Below, in pieces: positions 16,952 to 26,182 of a DNA stretch of 64,000 nt. The stretch spans positions 1-64,000 of the forward strand of contig JALCMG010000001.1 in the NCBI GenBank assembly GCA_022648325.1. Direction: 5' to 3'. Below the pieces are notes generated by a model. That model was not told the origin of the DNA and did no database searches. It saw only the letters and a list, made by a program, of their open reading frames with translations. A program made the translations under genes and the position numbers. Numbering within the stretch: the first letter of the stretch is position 1; every line of letters begins with the position of its first letter. The DNA is from Olsenella sp. (lineage in GTDB: Bacteria; Actinomycetota; Coriobacteriia; Coriobacteriales; Atopobiaceae).

Positions 16952-18224
16952 CTACTTTTCCTCATCCTCGGCCGCACTCTCGGTATTCCTCTTCTTGAGA
17001 AAGCGGATGCCTTGTTCGTCAACGAGAATTGAGTCAGCCTTGTTGTAGGCGAAGTCTAAGCGGTCGATGACCCTTGTCTCAGCGTCTGCGATGTCCTTTA
17101 CGGGACTCTCTTTGGAGACGGCCTCGTAGAGGTTCTTTTTCCTCAGCTTCGTCTGCCTTCTTCCCTCGCCGATCACCGCGAGGGGCGTAAGGCGGTTTGC
17201 CAGAGCGGCAGCATCGTGCACAGCGTCGAAAATAGGATTCTGCCTCTCGTATCCGTCATCGACCTCCTCGGGGATTGCCGCAATATTACCCACCATACGC
17301 TCGACCCTGTCATCCATGGAGACCTGCGCAGCTGAGCGAGCTTTGTTGTACTCTTTGAGGCGCTTGTTCGCCCTCTCTCGTTCCATCTTCAACCGCTCGG
17401 GACTGAAGTCCTGCGAGACTGCATGGCCACCTGCTCGGCCGCAGCACACAGGACATAGACGGCCGTAGCCTCCCTGTCCCCTCAGCCGGAACTCGTCGAC
17501 TTTGGCAACCACGGTGTGATCGTCCATGAACTCGCCGTGCAGGCTATCGCCGAGGAGCTCCATAGATTTGGCCTGGAACTTCCATCTCTCAAGAGCTCCG
17601 ATACCGATGTGCTCTATGCCGTTGAGCACCGCCTGACGCCTCGCGGGGTCTGCGGCAATCTCGTCGTAGTGCGACGCATACTCCTGTAGCTTCTCGAACT
17701 GCACTTCAAGTTTCGCTTCGCGGGTCGGCTCGCATGTCTCCCTGGATGGCTGCAATGCCCTCCTGAATCTCGCCGAGCTGGTCGTTGATCTCCGTCATGT
17801 AGGCCTGGCCCACCGCTAGAGCGGCTCCCTGCAGGACAAGGTTGGCGACAGCAGCAGGCTGCAGCTTAGCCTGCCTGGCTGCGATCTGCCCCTGGTAGCC
17901 GTCCTTCCCCTTTTCGATGCCGGCCTGCATATAGCCCTTGAACTCGGCAGCTTTGCGTGGGGTCATATCGGCCCACCCGTAGTTTTTCGGAAATTTGACC
18001 AGCGCTTGGTTCCACTGTTCCGCTGTATCTACCGCCGCCCCGGCGAGCGGGACAAGGCCCTTGACCATCGCCTTAGCGCGCTTGAGGTCAAGCGGCAGTG
18101 CCACGGCGTCGTATTCGGAGAGTTCGAGGTCGTCTCCGCTCGTCACGGAAATCTCTTTCTCGTCATCAGCACCGGTCGATGGCATATCCGAGACTCTGCT
18201 CTTCTGGATATTGTCTTTTGGCAT
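16952..18224 (-). pseudogene. Hypothetical protein, split by a frameshift
   Basis: ATG 18224 (after TAGGAGCAGAACGTAC) opens a 172-codon frame: an acidic, disordered start, then KRAKAMVKGLVPLAGAAVDT and LVLQGAALAVGQAYM. It stops at 17706. A second frame, 17755-16952, picks up where it fails (REAKLEVQFEKLQEYASHYD) and continues with Lys/Glu-rich helices to a charged C-terminus. Joined around 17730 they would make one protein of about 410 aa with a hydrophobic middle and coiled-coil flanks. I do not recognise the family. It follows the GmrSD-type fragment by 14 bases, so the two may once have been co-transcribed. Confidence 0.55.
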
Positions 18225-18237
18225 GTACGTTCTGCTC

Positions 18238-18715
18238 CTATTTTGGCCAGACACGGACTGCCATGTCCGCAAGCCTCTTGGCGCGCTCGTGAATCTTTTC
18301 CTCGTCCCATGCAGCAGCCGATAGGACGCCGTCCATAGTCGTAATCCCCACCGCGCAGCCCTCAAGGCCCGGCGCGCCGTTCTTGCCGGCCTTCTTGGTC
18401 GCCCAGTCGGCGTCCCTGATTGATGCATTCAACGCCTGCGTGATAATCGCAAGGTTTCCGAGGGTAAGCAAGATGGCGTCGCGGTTGCGCTCTCCCTCTT
18501 CCGTGGCGAGGCACCCCCAGTTGTTGTGCCACTTCTTGAGCATAAGATGCTCCAAACTGTACCCATCGAAGCCAAGCAGAACCGTGCTGCTATTGGCCGG
18601 ACGCTCTTTGCTCTCAATCAGATATAGGATCCCCCTGGTCTGCAGATTGATATAGCGTGTCTCGCCTGTGAACGCGCTCCTTACTTCCTCGTCTGTCGGC
18701 ATCTGCGTGCTCGAG
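18238..18715 (-). pseudogene. DUF1524/GmrSD-type nuclease C-terminal fragment
   Basis: The segment contains the HNH-like motif of GmrSD C-terminal domains (GYSLEHLMLKKWHNNWG; the Pro usually after EH-hydrophobic-Met is Leu here) followed by RNRDAILLTLGNLAIITQ, which is typical of the family. GmrSD enzymes cut glucosylated phage DNA. The N-terminal ParB-like DUF262 domain is missing. The open frame is instead fused to a VaFE surface-protein fragment at about 18715, which is clearly a recombination product. Confidence 0.7.
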
Positions 18716-19000
18716 TCCTCTTGGGAGGCGAACTCATCACACAACACATCCGGGTCGAGGCTCTCGAAGGTCACCACCTCGTGGCCCGAGAGGTCGGTCC
18801 CGGCGAACGTGAATGTTACCGTTTGGGTGCCGTCGGCCGAGTCGGGGACGAACGGCACCGTGCTCGTCACCGTCTTGCCGCCGGACGCGACAGCCTCGCC
18901 GGGCTGCTTGTCCATGAGGGTCCCGGTGAGCTGGTACTCCCGCCCGCGCGTGAGGACGGTGTACGCGACCTCGTCATGGACGGCCGTCCGGTCCGTGCGG
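18716..19000 (-). pseudogene. VaFE-repeat surface protein internal fragment
   Basis: The fragment has EVAYTVLTRGREYQLTGTLM, then VTFTFAGTDLSGHEVVTFES, a canonical VaFE (ester-bond) repeat of Gram-positive adhesins. It resembles the repeat at 11299-11815 but is not identical to it. It has no start, signal peptide or anchor and is fused in frame to the DUF1524 fragment. Confidence 0.7.
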
Positions 19001-19178
19001 CGCCGTTGCGGTGACGTCGGCGCTCTCAGGGGGATCAGCGCATTGCGACAAGCCGCGAGAAGGTGTCCCTGGATTTTGCTATCGGCCCGGAGTTCCCACG
19101 GGCGTCCGCGGTCGTCTCGCAATAACGCTCGCGCAAGTCAGAAACACGCCGGCTTGGACAGGCGGAACTCGGGAAGCT

Positions 19179-19220
19179 ACTTGGGAACTTAGGAAGACCG
19201 CGCTTCCCAAGTTCCCAAGT
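19179..19220. promoter_or_regulatory. Operator candidate O1 of the AlbA-like regulator
   Basis: An 18-bp inverted repeat with one mismatch (ACTTGGGAACTTAGGAAG / CTTCCCAAGTTCCCAAGT) has a 6-bp spacer. Each arm is itself made of two direct half-sites, AAGTTCCC. Confidence 0.65.
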
Positions 19221-19294
19221 TTCGAGCCAACGAACGGCCAGCGAAAACGCGCTTTCGCCCTGCAACAAGACTGCCTGCTGCACCTTTCTCAGGA

Positions 19295-19300
19295 TATAAT
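19295..19300 (+). promoter_or_regulatory. -10 box upstream of the AlbA-like regulator
   Basis: A perfect TATAAT lies 80 bases before ATG 19380, between the two operator copies. No strong -35 box is visible. Confidence 0.5.
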
Positions 19301-19320
19301 GCAATCTACTTAGGAACTTT

Positions 19321-19362
19321 ACTTCGGAACTTAGGAAGTCTTCCCTTCCCAAGTTCCCAAGT
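19321..19362. promoter_or_regulatory. Operator candidate O2 of the AlbA-like regulator
   Basis: A second copy of the 18-6-18 inverted repeat (two mismatches) lies in the leader between the -10 box and the start codon. An extra half-site, ACTTAGGAACTT, is at 19308. This geometry suits autorepression. Confidence 0.65.
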
Positions 19363-19379
19363 TCGTCGAAGGAGAACCC

Positions 19380-20879
19380 ATGTACATAGCCAGCGACGAA
19401 GACCTTGCCGCCGCGATGGACCGCATGAGGAAGGCCGGCACAGACCTGGCCGAGTACGAGGTCAAGTCCGCCGCGGGCGGGTTCCCCAAGAGCATCCCCG
19501 ATACGATATCGGCGTTCGCAAACACCTACGGCGGGACCATCGTGCTCGGCGTGTCCGAGAAGGACGGCTTCTCTCCGGTCCCGGACTCCGACACGAAGAC
19601 GCTTCAGTCGAAGCTCGCGCAGGCGGCCCGCGAGCTCGTCGAGCCCCCGCAGGCCGTCGACCTCCTTGTCCTGCAGCTCGAAGGCCGCCCCGTGGTGGTG
19701 GCCAACGTGCGGGAGGCCCCGGTGCGCGAGAAGCCCTGCTTTGTGAGGAAACTCAGGCAGATGGGCGGATCCTTCGTCCGAACGGGCGACGGGGACCATA
19801 GGATGTCGCTCTACGAGATCGACCGCTTCATCGAGAACCAGCACCGCACCGCGCGCAACGACGCCGAGCCAGTTCCTGACGCGACCCTCTCCGACCTCGA
19901 CGAGGGCCTGCTGGAGGGATGGCTCTCCCATGCGCGCGCCACGACGCTCGACCGGTCGAGGGCGGTGGGCGACGAGGAGCTGATGGCCAACCGCCGCGTC
20001 ACCGCCGTGGACGGGCAGGGCGTCCTCCGCCCCACGCTCGCAGGGATCATGGCCCTCGGCAAGTACCCGCAGAAGTTCTTCCCACGTCTGGACGTGGTGT
20101 TCACCAGGTACCCCGGCCCCCGCAAGGGCGAGCTGGACGAGGCGGGCAGGCGCTTCGTGGACTCGGCCAACGTCGACGGCCCCATCCCGCAGATGGTGGT
20201 GGAGACCGTGCGCGCCGTGTCGCGGAACATGAAGCACGGGGCAATCGTGAGAGGGGCTCTGCGCGAGAACGTGCCGGACTACCCCCTTCCCGCCGTGCGC
20301 GAGGCGGTGGCGAACGCCCTCATGCACCGCGACTACTCCGTCGACGGGCAGGGCACGCCGGTCCTCGTGGACATGTACCCCGACCGGCTGGAGGTATCCA
20401 ACCCAGGCGGCCTCTTCGGGTCGCTCACGGTGGACAGGCTGGGCGAGAGGGGCGGCACCGCGTCGAGGAACCAGTTCCTGGCCCGCATCCTGGAGGATGT
20501 CCCCTACACCGACTACGACGGCAGCACGGGCCGCGTCGTGGAGAACCGGGGCTCCGGCATCCCCACGATCAATCGGGAGCTCGCCGACGCACTCATGGAA
20601 AGGCCGATCGTGCGCAGCACGCTCGACGGGTTCGACATCACCTTCAGACACAGGAGGATGACCGAGGCCGAGGGCGCGGGATACTCCAAGGGCAACATGG
20701 CGGAAGCGGTGCTCACATACTTCTCAGAGCACGAGAGCGCGAGCACCTCCGAGGTCGCCAAGGCCTCTGGCACGTCGACGAAGACTGCGCTGCGCTACAT
20801 CAAGGCGCTCCTAGACGAGGGACTGCTGGAGCCCATCGGGACCAAGAATAGCCCAAAGAGAAGGTACCGACTGAGCTAG
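19380..20879 (+). CDS. AlbA_2/RecG-like ATP-binding transcriptional regulator
   Basis: The protein has 499 aa, which is full length. The N-terminal AlbA_2 domain (about residues 15-135) contains YEVKSAAGGFPKSIPDTISA and NTYGGTIVLGVSE. The HATPase_c_4 domain (about 290-420) has AVREAVANALMHRDYS, MYPDRLEVSNPGGLFG and VVENRGSGIPTI. The C-terminal winged helix (about 440-499) has STSEVAKASGTSTKTALRYI. Such proteins (historically mis-called RecG-like) act as DNA-binding regulators or stress sensors. GAAGGAGAACCC precedes the start. Two elaborate operator repeats flank its promoter, which strongly suggests self-control. It is the last gene of the island before the tRNA. Confidence 0.85.
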   Translation: MYIASDEDLAAAMDRMRKAGTDLAEYEVKSAAGGFPKSIPDTISAFANTYGGTIVLGVSEKDGFSPVPDSDTKTLQSKLAQAARELVEPPQAVDLLVLQLEGRPVVVANVREAPVREKPCFVRKLRQMGGSFVRTGDGDHRMSLYEIDRFIENQHRTARNDAEPVPDATLSDLDEGLLEGWLSHARATTLDRSRAVGDEELMANRRVTAVDGQGVLRPTLAGIMALGKYPQKFFPRLDVVFTRYPGPRKGELDEAGRRFVDSANVDGPIPQMVVETVRAVSRNMKHGAIVRGALRENVPDYPLPAVREAVANALMHRDYSVDGQGTPVLVDMYPDRLEVSNPGGLFGSLTVDRLGERGGTASRNQFLARILEDVPYTDYDGSTGRVVENRGSGIPTINRELADALMERPIVRSTLDGFDITFRHRRMTEAEGAGYSKGNMAEAVLTYFSEHESASTSEVAKASGTSTKTALRYIKALLDEGLLEPIGTKNSPKRRYRLS

Positions 20880-21017
20880 CGGGGATGATGCAGCACGGGG
20901 CTGCAGGGGCCGCGTCGACAAAGGCACGTGGCTCACTGCGGTCATCACCTACCGGCAGGGCCGCGGGCACAGGCAACGCTCGTTTTCCGGCGGAAGAAAT
21001 GGTAATGCTCGAATCGA

Positions 21018-21053
21018 TTTGTCGGCAAAATGTCGGTCACGTTAGCGGTCAAA
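21018..21053. repeat. Integrase arm-type direct repeats, array 5 (tRNA-proximal end)
   Basis: Three units (TTTGTCGGCAAA, ATGTCGGTCAC, GTTAGCGGTCAA) lie 40 bases from the tRNA 3' end, the position expected for the opposite arm of an integrated element. Confidence 0.6.
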
Positions 21054-21055
21054 AG

Positions 21056-21086
21056 AAAAACCCCGACCTGTTTTACCAGGTCGGGG
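21056..21086 (-). terminator. Terminator of the tRNA-fMet gene
   Basis: A perfect 10-bp stem (CCCCGACCTG / CAGGTCGGGG) is followed by TTTTT on the minus strand. A decayed copy accompanies the att remnant at 5642. Confidence 0.9.
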
Positions 21087-21095
21087 CTGTAATTT

Positions 21096-21172
<77 letters not shown>

Positions 21173-21293
21173 ATGGGTTGCGCCTCAGCGCAAGAAATGA
21201 CTATAGGCTCGCGAGCAGGGATGGTCAACGAGATGCGTCATCTCCACAGATTGGACAAAACCACCGCCACTGCTGGCCATCTCCCTACGCGCC

Positions 21294-22091
21294 CTAGCCC
21301 AATCCTTCGAGAATCGCTCGCATCTCACGCTGCACGGCATGCTCGACGTTGGTGCCTATGACCTTCTCGGCAATCTGCTTCACGGCATAGCGAGCGTTGC
21401 CCATCACGTAGGGATGCCCCACGTAGCGCAGCATCGCATAGTCGTTCATCGAGTCGCCAAACGCCATCACGTCCGACCTGTCAATCCCGTAGTAGCCAAG
21501 CAGCGTCTCAAGCCCCGTGGCCTTGTTTATCCCCTTGGGCGTGACGTCAATCCAGGTCTTGCCCGAGGGCATGAACGAGAAGACATCGCCCAACTCGCGC
21601 TCGATAACGTAGACCATGTCCATAATCTCGTGCGGGCGGTCATAACAGATTGCAGCCTTAATGATGCTCACATCCGGAGACGGCGGGTCAAAGACGCGCT
21701 CGGCGTTGGGCAGGTCCTTGTCAAGCTCGCGAACGTAACTGCTCTGGTCATCCAGCAGATAGGTGCGCGTGCGATCGTAGAGCACCAGATGGAAGCAGTC
21801 GAACTCCTGGCAGGTGCGAAAGAGCTTGAGTACAGCGCGCGTCGAGAAGACCTCGCGATCAAGGAGCAGACCGTCGGCGTAAACCTGCGTGCCAAGTGAC
21901 GCCACGTAGTCGATCCTGTCGGCCACAGGCTCAAACATCCAACGCAGGGTCTCGTGCCTGCGCCCCGAGCTCGCACAGAAGAGCACCCCGCGCTCGCGCA
22001 GTGCCTCGATAAGCTCAAAGGTCTCCTCCGGCAGCCGCGAGTTCTCGTCAAGCAGAGTGCCGTCCATGTCGGCAGCGATGAGACGTACCAT
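21294..22091 (-). CDS. Cof-type HAD phosphatase
   Basis: The protein has 265 aa from ATG 22091, whose A is also the last base of the upstream stop codon (TAATG). HAD motif I is AADMDGTLLDE, motif II lies in CASSGRRHE, motif III is the Lys of PKGINKATG, and motif IV is AFGDSMNDYAML. The C2B cap marks the Cof/YbiV subfamily, which dephosphorylates sugar phosphates, FMN or PLP; the substrate is not predictable. It is translationally coupled to a second HAD gene. Confidence 0.9.
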   Translation of the reverse strand: MVRLIAADMDGTLLDENSRLPEETFELIEALRERGVLFCASSGRRHETLRWMFEPVADRIDYVASLGTQVYADGLLLDREVFSTRAVLKLFRTCQEFDCFHLVLYDRTRTYLLDDQSSYVRELDKDLPNAERVFDPPSPDVSIIKAAICYDRPHEIMDMVYVIERELGDVFSFMPSGKTWIDVTPKGINKATGLETLLGYYGIDRSDVMAFGDSMNDYAMLRYVGHPYVMGNARYAVKQIAEKVIGTNVEHAVQREMRAILEGLG

Positions 22092-22939
22092 TAGCCCTCC
22101 CTCAGAAACGCCGGGACCTCGTGCGCACGCGTCGCACGAGCCATCTCGAACAGCGCGTCCGCCACGCCCTCGCCCGCCGAGGCGCCACACCTAAAGTTGC
22201 AGATCCCCTTAACCTCGTCCGTCGCGTTTGCCACGGCAACAGAGTAGTGAACCTCACTCAGAATCGAGACGTCGTTGCCGGAGTCCCCAAAGACCACGAC
22301 CTCGTCCTTCGTAGCCCCCGCGGCATCTAGGATGGTATCGAGCGCAGACGCCTTGTTGACGCCCTTCGGCAGCACGTCAAACCAGTTGGGCACCGCCATG
22401 ATGGTCTCCATCTCGGGGCACGCCTCGGCAACGAGTCGTTGGCAGTAGGCGTGACGCTTCTCGTCGCCATTGCAGGCAATCGCAGCGGCAATAAAGTCCA
22501 GCTCGGGAACATCGTCTACACGGCCGCCGTTAAAGTGAACGAGCCGCTCGTACTGGTTCATCTCCTCCTCAGAGGCGCCCACCACGTAGGCAGGGTTGAG
22601 GAGGTTCGTGTCCATGGGAAAGCACACCAAGAACATGCCGCGCTCGCTCTTGAGCACGTCCGCGATGCGCTGGAGCCACTCGTGGGGGATAACGTAGGTC
22701 TTAACGTCTCGCCCATCCACGCGGACGCGCTTGCCATTGGACATGATGCCCGTCATGAAGCACGACTCGTCCATGTGGAAGAAGCGCATGAGTTCCACGT
22801 AGTCGCGCCCCGTGTCTGGCCCAAAGTGGATGCCAGCATTAATCACGTCGTGGATGGCCTCGAGCGTGCGCGGCGAGACGTGCTGGGCGCCAAAGGGAAT
22901 GAGCGTATTATCCATGTCGGAGAGAACGAGCTTGATCAA
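22091..22939 (-). CDS. HAD superfamily phosphatase (Cof-like)
   Basis: The protein has 282 aa. Motif I is LSDMDNTLIPF (with Asn where Gly is usual), Lys is in PKGVNKASA, and motif IV is VFGDSGNDVSIL. It is a C2-capped HAD related to its downstream neighbour, with which it shares a one-base overlap. The two are probably an old duplication. The substrate is unknown. Confidence 0.85.
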   Translation of the reverse strand: MIKLVLSDMDNTLIPFGAQHVSPRTLEAIHDVINAGIHFGPDTGRDYVELMRFFHMDESCFMTGIMSNGKRVRVDGRDVKTYVIPHEWLQRIADVLKSERGMFLVCFPMDTNLLNPAYVVGASEEEMNQYERLVHFNGGRVDDVPELDFIAAAIACNGDEKRHAYCQRLVAEACPEMETIMAVPNWFDVLPKGVNKASALDTILDAAGATKDEVVVFGDSGNDVSILSEVHYSVAVANATDEVKGICNFRCGASAGEGVADALFEMARATRAHEVPAFLREG

Positions 22940-23064
22940 GGCGATAACCCCCGAAGAACGCGGTTGTGCGGCTTTCTACCATCATAGGGGTGCTCGGCGG
23001 CGCGTCACGCAAGAGTTGTTAGGAACAGGCAAGCCCCATGCAAGCGGAGCCAGAAGGTTCGCGC

Positions 23065-23622
23065 CTATCGCAGCTGCTGCATGCCCCAAGCCAGCGCGTC
23101 ATAGCGGTCGACGCGCACGAGGATGTGCTCGAGGTCGAGCACTCCGGGTATTTTGACTGGCCGCTCCCCGGCCGAGAAGACCTTAAGGCTCCTGAAGCCC
23201 GTCCCACAGCGCACGCCATGCCACTCCATGCGCTCGATCTTGTCGTACTTCACCGTGCGCACGCGCCCCATATACGGCCTTATGTCCATGAAGTCGTCGT
23301 AGAGCGAAACGCGATAGCGTCGCATGAGGACCCACAGCACAAAGAGCGCAATCACGAATGACGAGAAGAACGGTACCACCACGTCCGCGCTGGCATCGAA
23401 GCCGCCAACGTCGCAAAGCCAGCCCAGCATGAGTCCGATTGCCCCCATGAGCAGCATTGCAAAGGCAAACGAGCGCGTGAGTGCCGAGGAGATCACGAAG
23501 GTGTCGTGGTGGCTGTGGTGCCTCTCGGAAATGGCGACACTGCCCGCCCACTCAACAAGACAGGCAAGCACAGGCAGCACGGCAGCCGCCACGGAGAAGA
23601 GATCTGCCACCTCGGGGCTCAT
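23065..23622 (-). CDS. Membrane protein with PH-like C-terminal domain
   Basis: The protein has 185 aa. Three hydrophobic segments (about residues 5-28, 50-70, 83-103) precede a soluble beta-rich tail beginning RYRVSLYDDFMDIRPYMG, as in small bacterial PH-domain membrane proteins. It starts within the stop of pepT (ATGA overlap), so it is co-translated with that peptidase. There is no specific functional clue. Confidence 0.6.
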   Translation of the reverse strand: MSPEVADLFSVAAAVLPVLACLVEWAGSVAISERHHSHHDTFVISSALTRSFAFAMLLMGAIGLMLGWLCDVGGFDASADVVVPFFSSFVIALFVLWVLMRRYRVSLYDDFMDIRPYMGRVRTVKYDKIERMEWHGVRCGTGFRSLKVFSAGERPVKIPGVLDLEHILVRVDRYDALAWGMQQLR

Positions 23623-24896
23623 CGCGCCGCCTTATTGCCGGCTGCCTTCGGAACCGTCACCTGCGGAACGGCAAATTTAGCAACAAGGTTCTGGAGGATG
23701 TCGACTGTGGTCTCAAGTGAGGGCACGGGGATGAACTCACGGACCGAATGCGCATTGTAGCCGCCGGTCGCGATGTTTGGGCACGGCAGGCCGCGCAGCG
23801 AGAGCTGCGAGCCGTCGGTACCGCCACGCACGGCAATGACCTGCGGCGCAACGCCGGCCTCGCGGTTGGCTGCCAGCGCGTTATCGATGAGGAAGGGGCA
23901 GTTGCCAAACGCCTCTGCCATGTTGCGGTACTGCTCATGCAGAGTCACGGTAACGGTTCCCTCGCCGTAGCGTTGGTTCAGGAACGCGGCAACATCCTGC
24001 AGCGTCTGCTGACGATGTGAGAACTTCTCGGCATCGTGGTCGCGGACAATATAGGAGAGCGTGACCTCAGAGGCGGTGCCACGAATCACCGTGGGGTGAT
24101 AGAAGCCCTCGCGGCCGCTGGTGTACTCGGGCCTCTCGGCAGCAGGCACCATCTGCTCAAACTCGGATGCCACGGTGATGGCGTTCACCATCACGCCCTT
24201 GGCAGAGCCGGGATGCACCATCACGCCGCGCACGCGCACCAGCGCCTCTGCGGCATTGAACGTCTCGTAGTTGAACTCCCCCAAGGCCTCGCCGTCGACC
24301 GTATAGCCCCAAGCAGCCCCAAGCTTGTCTAGATCGAGCAATGCGGCTCCGTGACCAATCTCCTCGTCGGGGACGAAGGCCAGCTTGAGGGTGGGATGTG
24401 GGATGCTCGGATCCTTGAGGAGACGGGCGGCCAGCGCGCAAATCTCGGCGATGCCTGCCTTGTCATCTGCGCCCAGGAGAGTCGAGCCATCGGAGCACAC
24501 AATCTCTTGACCCACAAAGTCTGCGAGGTCGGGCACCTGGTCGGGCGTGGTCTCGATGGCCTGGCCGTCCACGACGCCGGCAACCAGATTACCACCCTTA
24601 TAGCGCACCACATGCGGGCGCACGCTTAGCGAGGGGGCGTCGACCGTGGTGTCGAGGTGCGAGCACAGGCAGAGCGCGGGAAGCCCCTCCGCGCCTGCGG
24701 AGGCGGGCACGGTGCCCAGGACGTAGGCGTGCTCGTCGACGCTCACGTCCTCGCAGCCCATGGCCGCAAGCTCGTCTGCCAAAAGGCGAGCCATGCCGTG
24801 CTCGAGCGGATTCGAGGGCACCTCCTCCTCGTTCTCTGGGTTGGAGGGTGAGTCAACCTGCACGTAGCGCAAGAAGCGCTCGAGGACATCGCTCAT
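23619..24896 (-). CDS. pepT: Peptidase T (tripeptide aminopeptidase)
   Basis: The protein has 425 aa, the normal length for the M20B family. Zinc ligands are visible: His in LCSHLDTTVD, Asp in LLGADDKAGI, the catalytic Glu pair in FVPDEEIGHG, and His in GGYNAHSVREF near the C-terminus. It is a cytosolic enzyme that removes the N-terminal residue from tripeptides. It overlaps the downstream membrane-protein gene by 4 bases. Confidence 0.95.
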   Translation of the reverse strand: MSDVLERFLRYVQVDSPSNPENEEEVPSNPLEHGMARLLADELAAMGCEDVSVDEHAYVLGTVPASAGAEGLPALCLCSHLDTTVDAPSLSVRPHVVRYKGGNLVAGVVDGQAIETTPDQVPDLADFVGQEIVCSDGSTLLGADDKAGIAEICALAARLLKDPSIPHPTLKLAFVPDEEIGHGAALLDLDKLGAAWGYTVDGEALGEFNYETFNAAEALVRVRGVMVHPGSAKGVMVNAITVASEFEQMVPAAERPEYTSGREGFYHPTVIRGTASEVTLSYIVRDHDAEKFSHRQQTLQDVAAFLNQRYGEGTVTVTLHEQYRNMAEAFGNCPFLIDNALAANREAGVAPQVIAVRGGTDGSQLSLRGLPCPNIATGGYNAHSVREFIPVPSLETTVDILQNLVAKFAVPQVTVPKAAGNKAAR

Positions 24897-25031
24897 GCGG
24901 TCTTCCTTTCGCCTTGCCGTATATAGGCCCGCACGTGGGGCAATTGGTCATCAGGCGAAAGTCTACACCCTTGCGGTGGGGGACGCCGAGGGTGCCCGGG
25001 GCAGCCCCGTGGCGGAGAAGCGCGGAGTGGC

Positions 25032-25868
25032 CTACGCCCCCACGGAGAGGGGCCTCCCCTCCCCCATGAGATAGCGCGCCACGCCGGAGTCCTTGCAGCT
25101 TGCCGTCACGTGATCCGCCGCAGCCAGGCACTCCGGGGTGGCGTTTGCCATGGCCACGCCGTCGCCCGCGGCACGCAGCATGGCGATGTCGTTCGACGAG
25201 TCGCCAAAGGCCACGGCGTCTGCGGTCGAGAAGCCCAGGTAGCGGCAGAGCCAGATGAGGCCCGCGCCCTTGTCGGCACCCGCATGCGTGATCTCAACGT
25301 TGCAGGGCAGCGAGGACGCCCGCGTGAGCTCCGGGCGCGCGTCCACGGCATCCCACACGGCGCGCTTGTCCTCCTCGGTGAGGTAGAACACGTTCACCCG
25401 GCAGATGGAGCCCGCTGCGCCGATCATCTGGTCCACGCTCTTGTCGCAGCAGGTGCGCACCGAGGTCACCACGTAGCGGGTGGCCTCCGAGACGTCCATC
25501 TCGTCGATGATGTGCCAGCGGTCGCGCGCCGTGAAGACGCCGCCGTCGGCAAAGAGGTCGAAGGTCACCTCGCGCGCCTCGAGCTGGTGCCAGAGGTCGT
25601 GCACCAGGGCGTGATCCATGGTGACCTCGTGCAGCGTGCGATTCTCGCGCAGGTCGCGGACGATGGCCCCGTTGCAGCACACAGCGTAGCGCACGCTGGG
25701 GTGGCGCACCAGCTCCTCCGGAAGGCCGGTGTAGTTGCGCCCGGTGCAGGGCACAAACTGGATGCCCCGCTCGTGCGCAAGGTCGAGGGCCTGGCGGTTG
25801 AGCGGCGTGATGGTCTTCTCGGGCGTGAGGAACGTGTCGTCCATATCGACAAAGACGAGCTTGAGCAC
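25032..25868 (-). CDS. Cof-type HAD phosphatase
   Basis: The protein has 278 aa. Motif I is FVDMDDTFLTPEK, motif II is PCTGRNYTG, the Lys is in ADKGAGLIWLC, and motif IV is AFGDSSNDIAML. It is the third C2-capped HAD within 5 kb and is transcribed alone. The substrate is probably a sugar phosphate or nucleotide-like compound. Confidence 0.9.
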   Translation of the reverse strand: MLKLVFVDMDDTFLTPEKTITPLNRQALDLAHERGIQFVPCTGRNYTGLPEELVRHPSVRYAVCCNGAIVRDLRENRTLHEVTMDHALVHDLWHQLEAREVTFDLFADGGVFTARDRWHIIDEMDVSEATRYVVTSVRTCCDKSVDQMIGAAGSICRVNVFYLTEEDKRAVWDAVDARPELTRASSLPCNVEITHAGADKGAGLIWLCRYLGFSTADAVAFGDSSNDIAMLRAAGDGVAMANATPECLAAADHVTASCKDSGVARYLMGEGRPLSVGA

Positions 25869-26138
25869 GGCGGTGATGTCTCCTCTCGGTTGCGGGCCCC
25901 ACTGATTATGCCGCTACCGCGGGATTCGGTTGCCGGGCAGTGGGACTCCGTTGCCGGGCAACGGAGTCCCGTTCCGTGGCATGGGCGAGCGGCGCTACAC
26001 ATTCGTCGTCCGAATGTGTATCGACCTGCGCGGGATACAGCTTCGGGTCCGAACGTGTAGCGGCGCTCAATAGGCCACGCCGCTCGACCAGCCGCGACGC
26101 TCGACAGGCAACGCCGCTCGACCAGCGTCGCCGTGCGA
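25869..26138. other. Hairpin-rich intergenic region
   Basis: No gene is visible. It holds a 13-bp perfect hairpin (25942-25970, GGGACTCCGTTGC arms) and a longer inverted pair built on AGCGGCGCTACACATTCG (25987) and its near-complement ending at about 26070. Direct repeats of CGCCGCTCGACCAG occur at 26090 and 26112. Confidence 0.5.
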
Positions 26139-26174
26139 GAAAAACGCGGGCGACGGAAGACCCGCCGCCCGCGC
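26139..26174 (-). terminator. Terminator of the CoA-activase gene
   Basis: On the minus strand a GC-rich stem (arms 26145-26155 and 26162-26173) is followed by TTTTT, nine bases past the gene end. Confidence 0.8.
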
Positions 26175-26182
26175 TCACTCCC

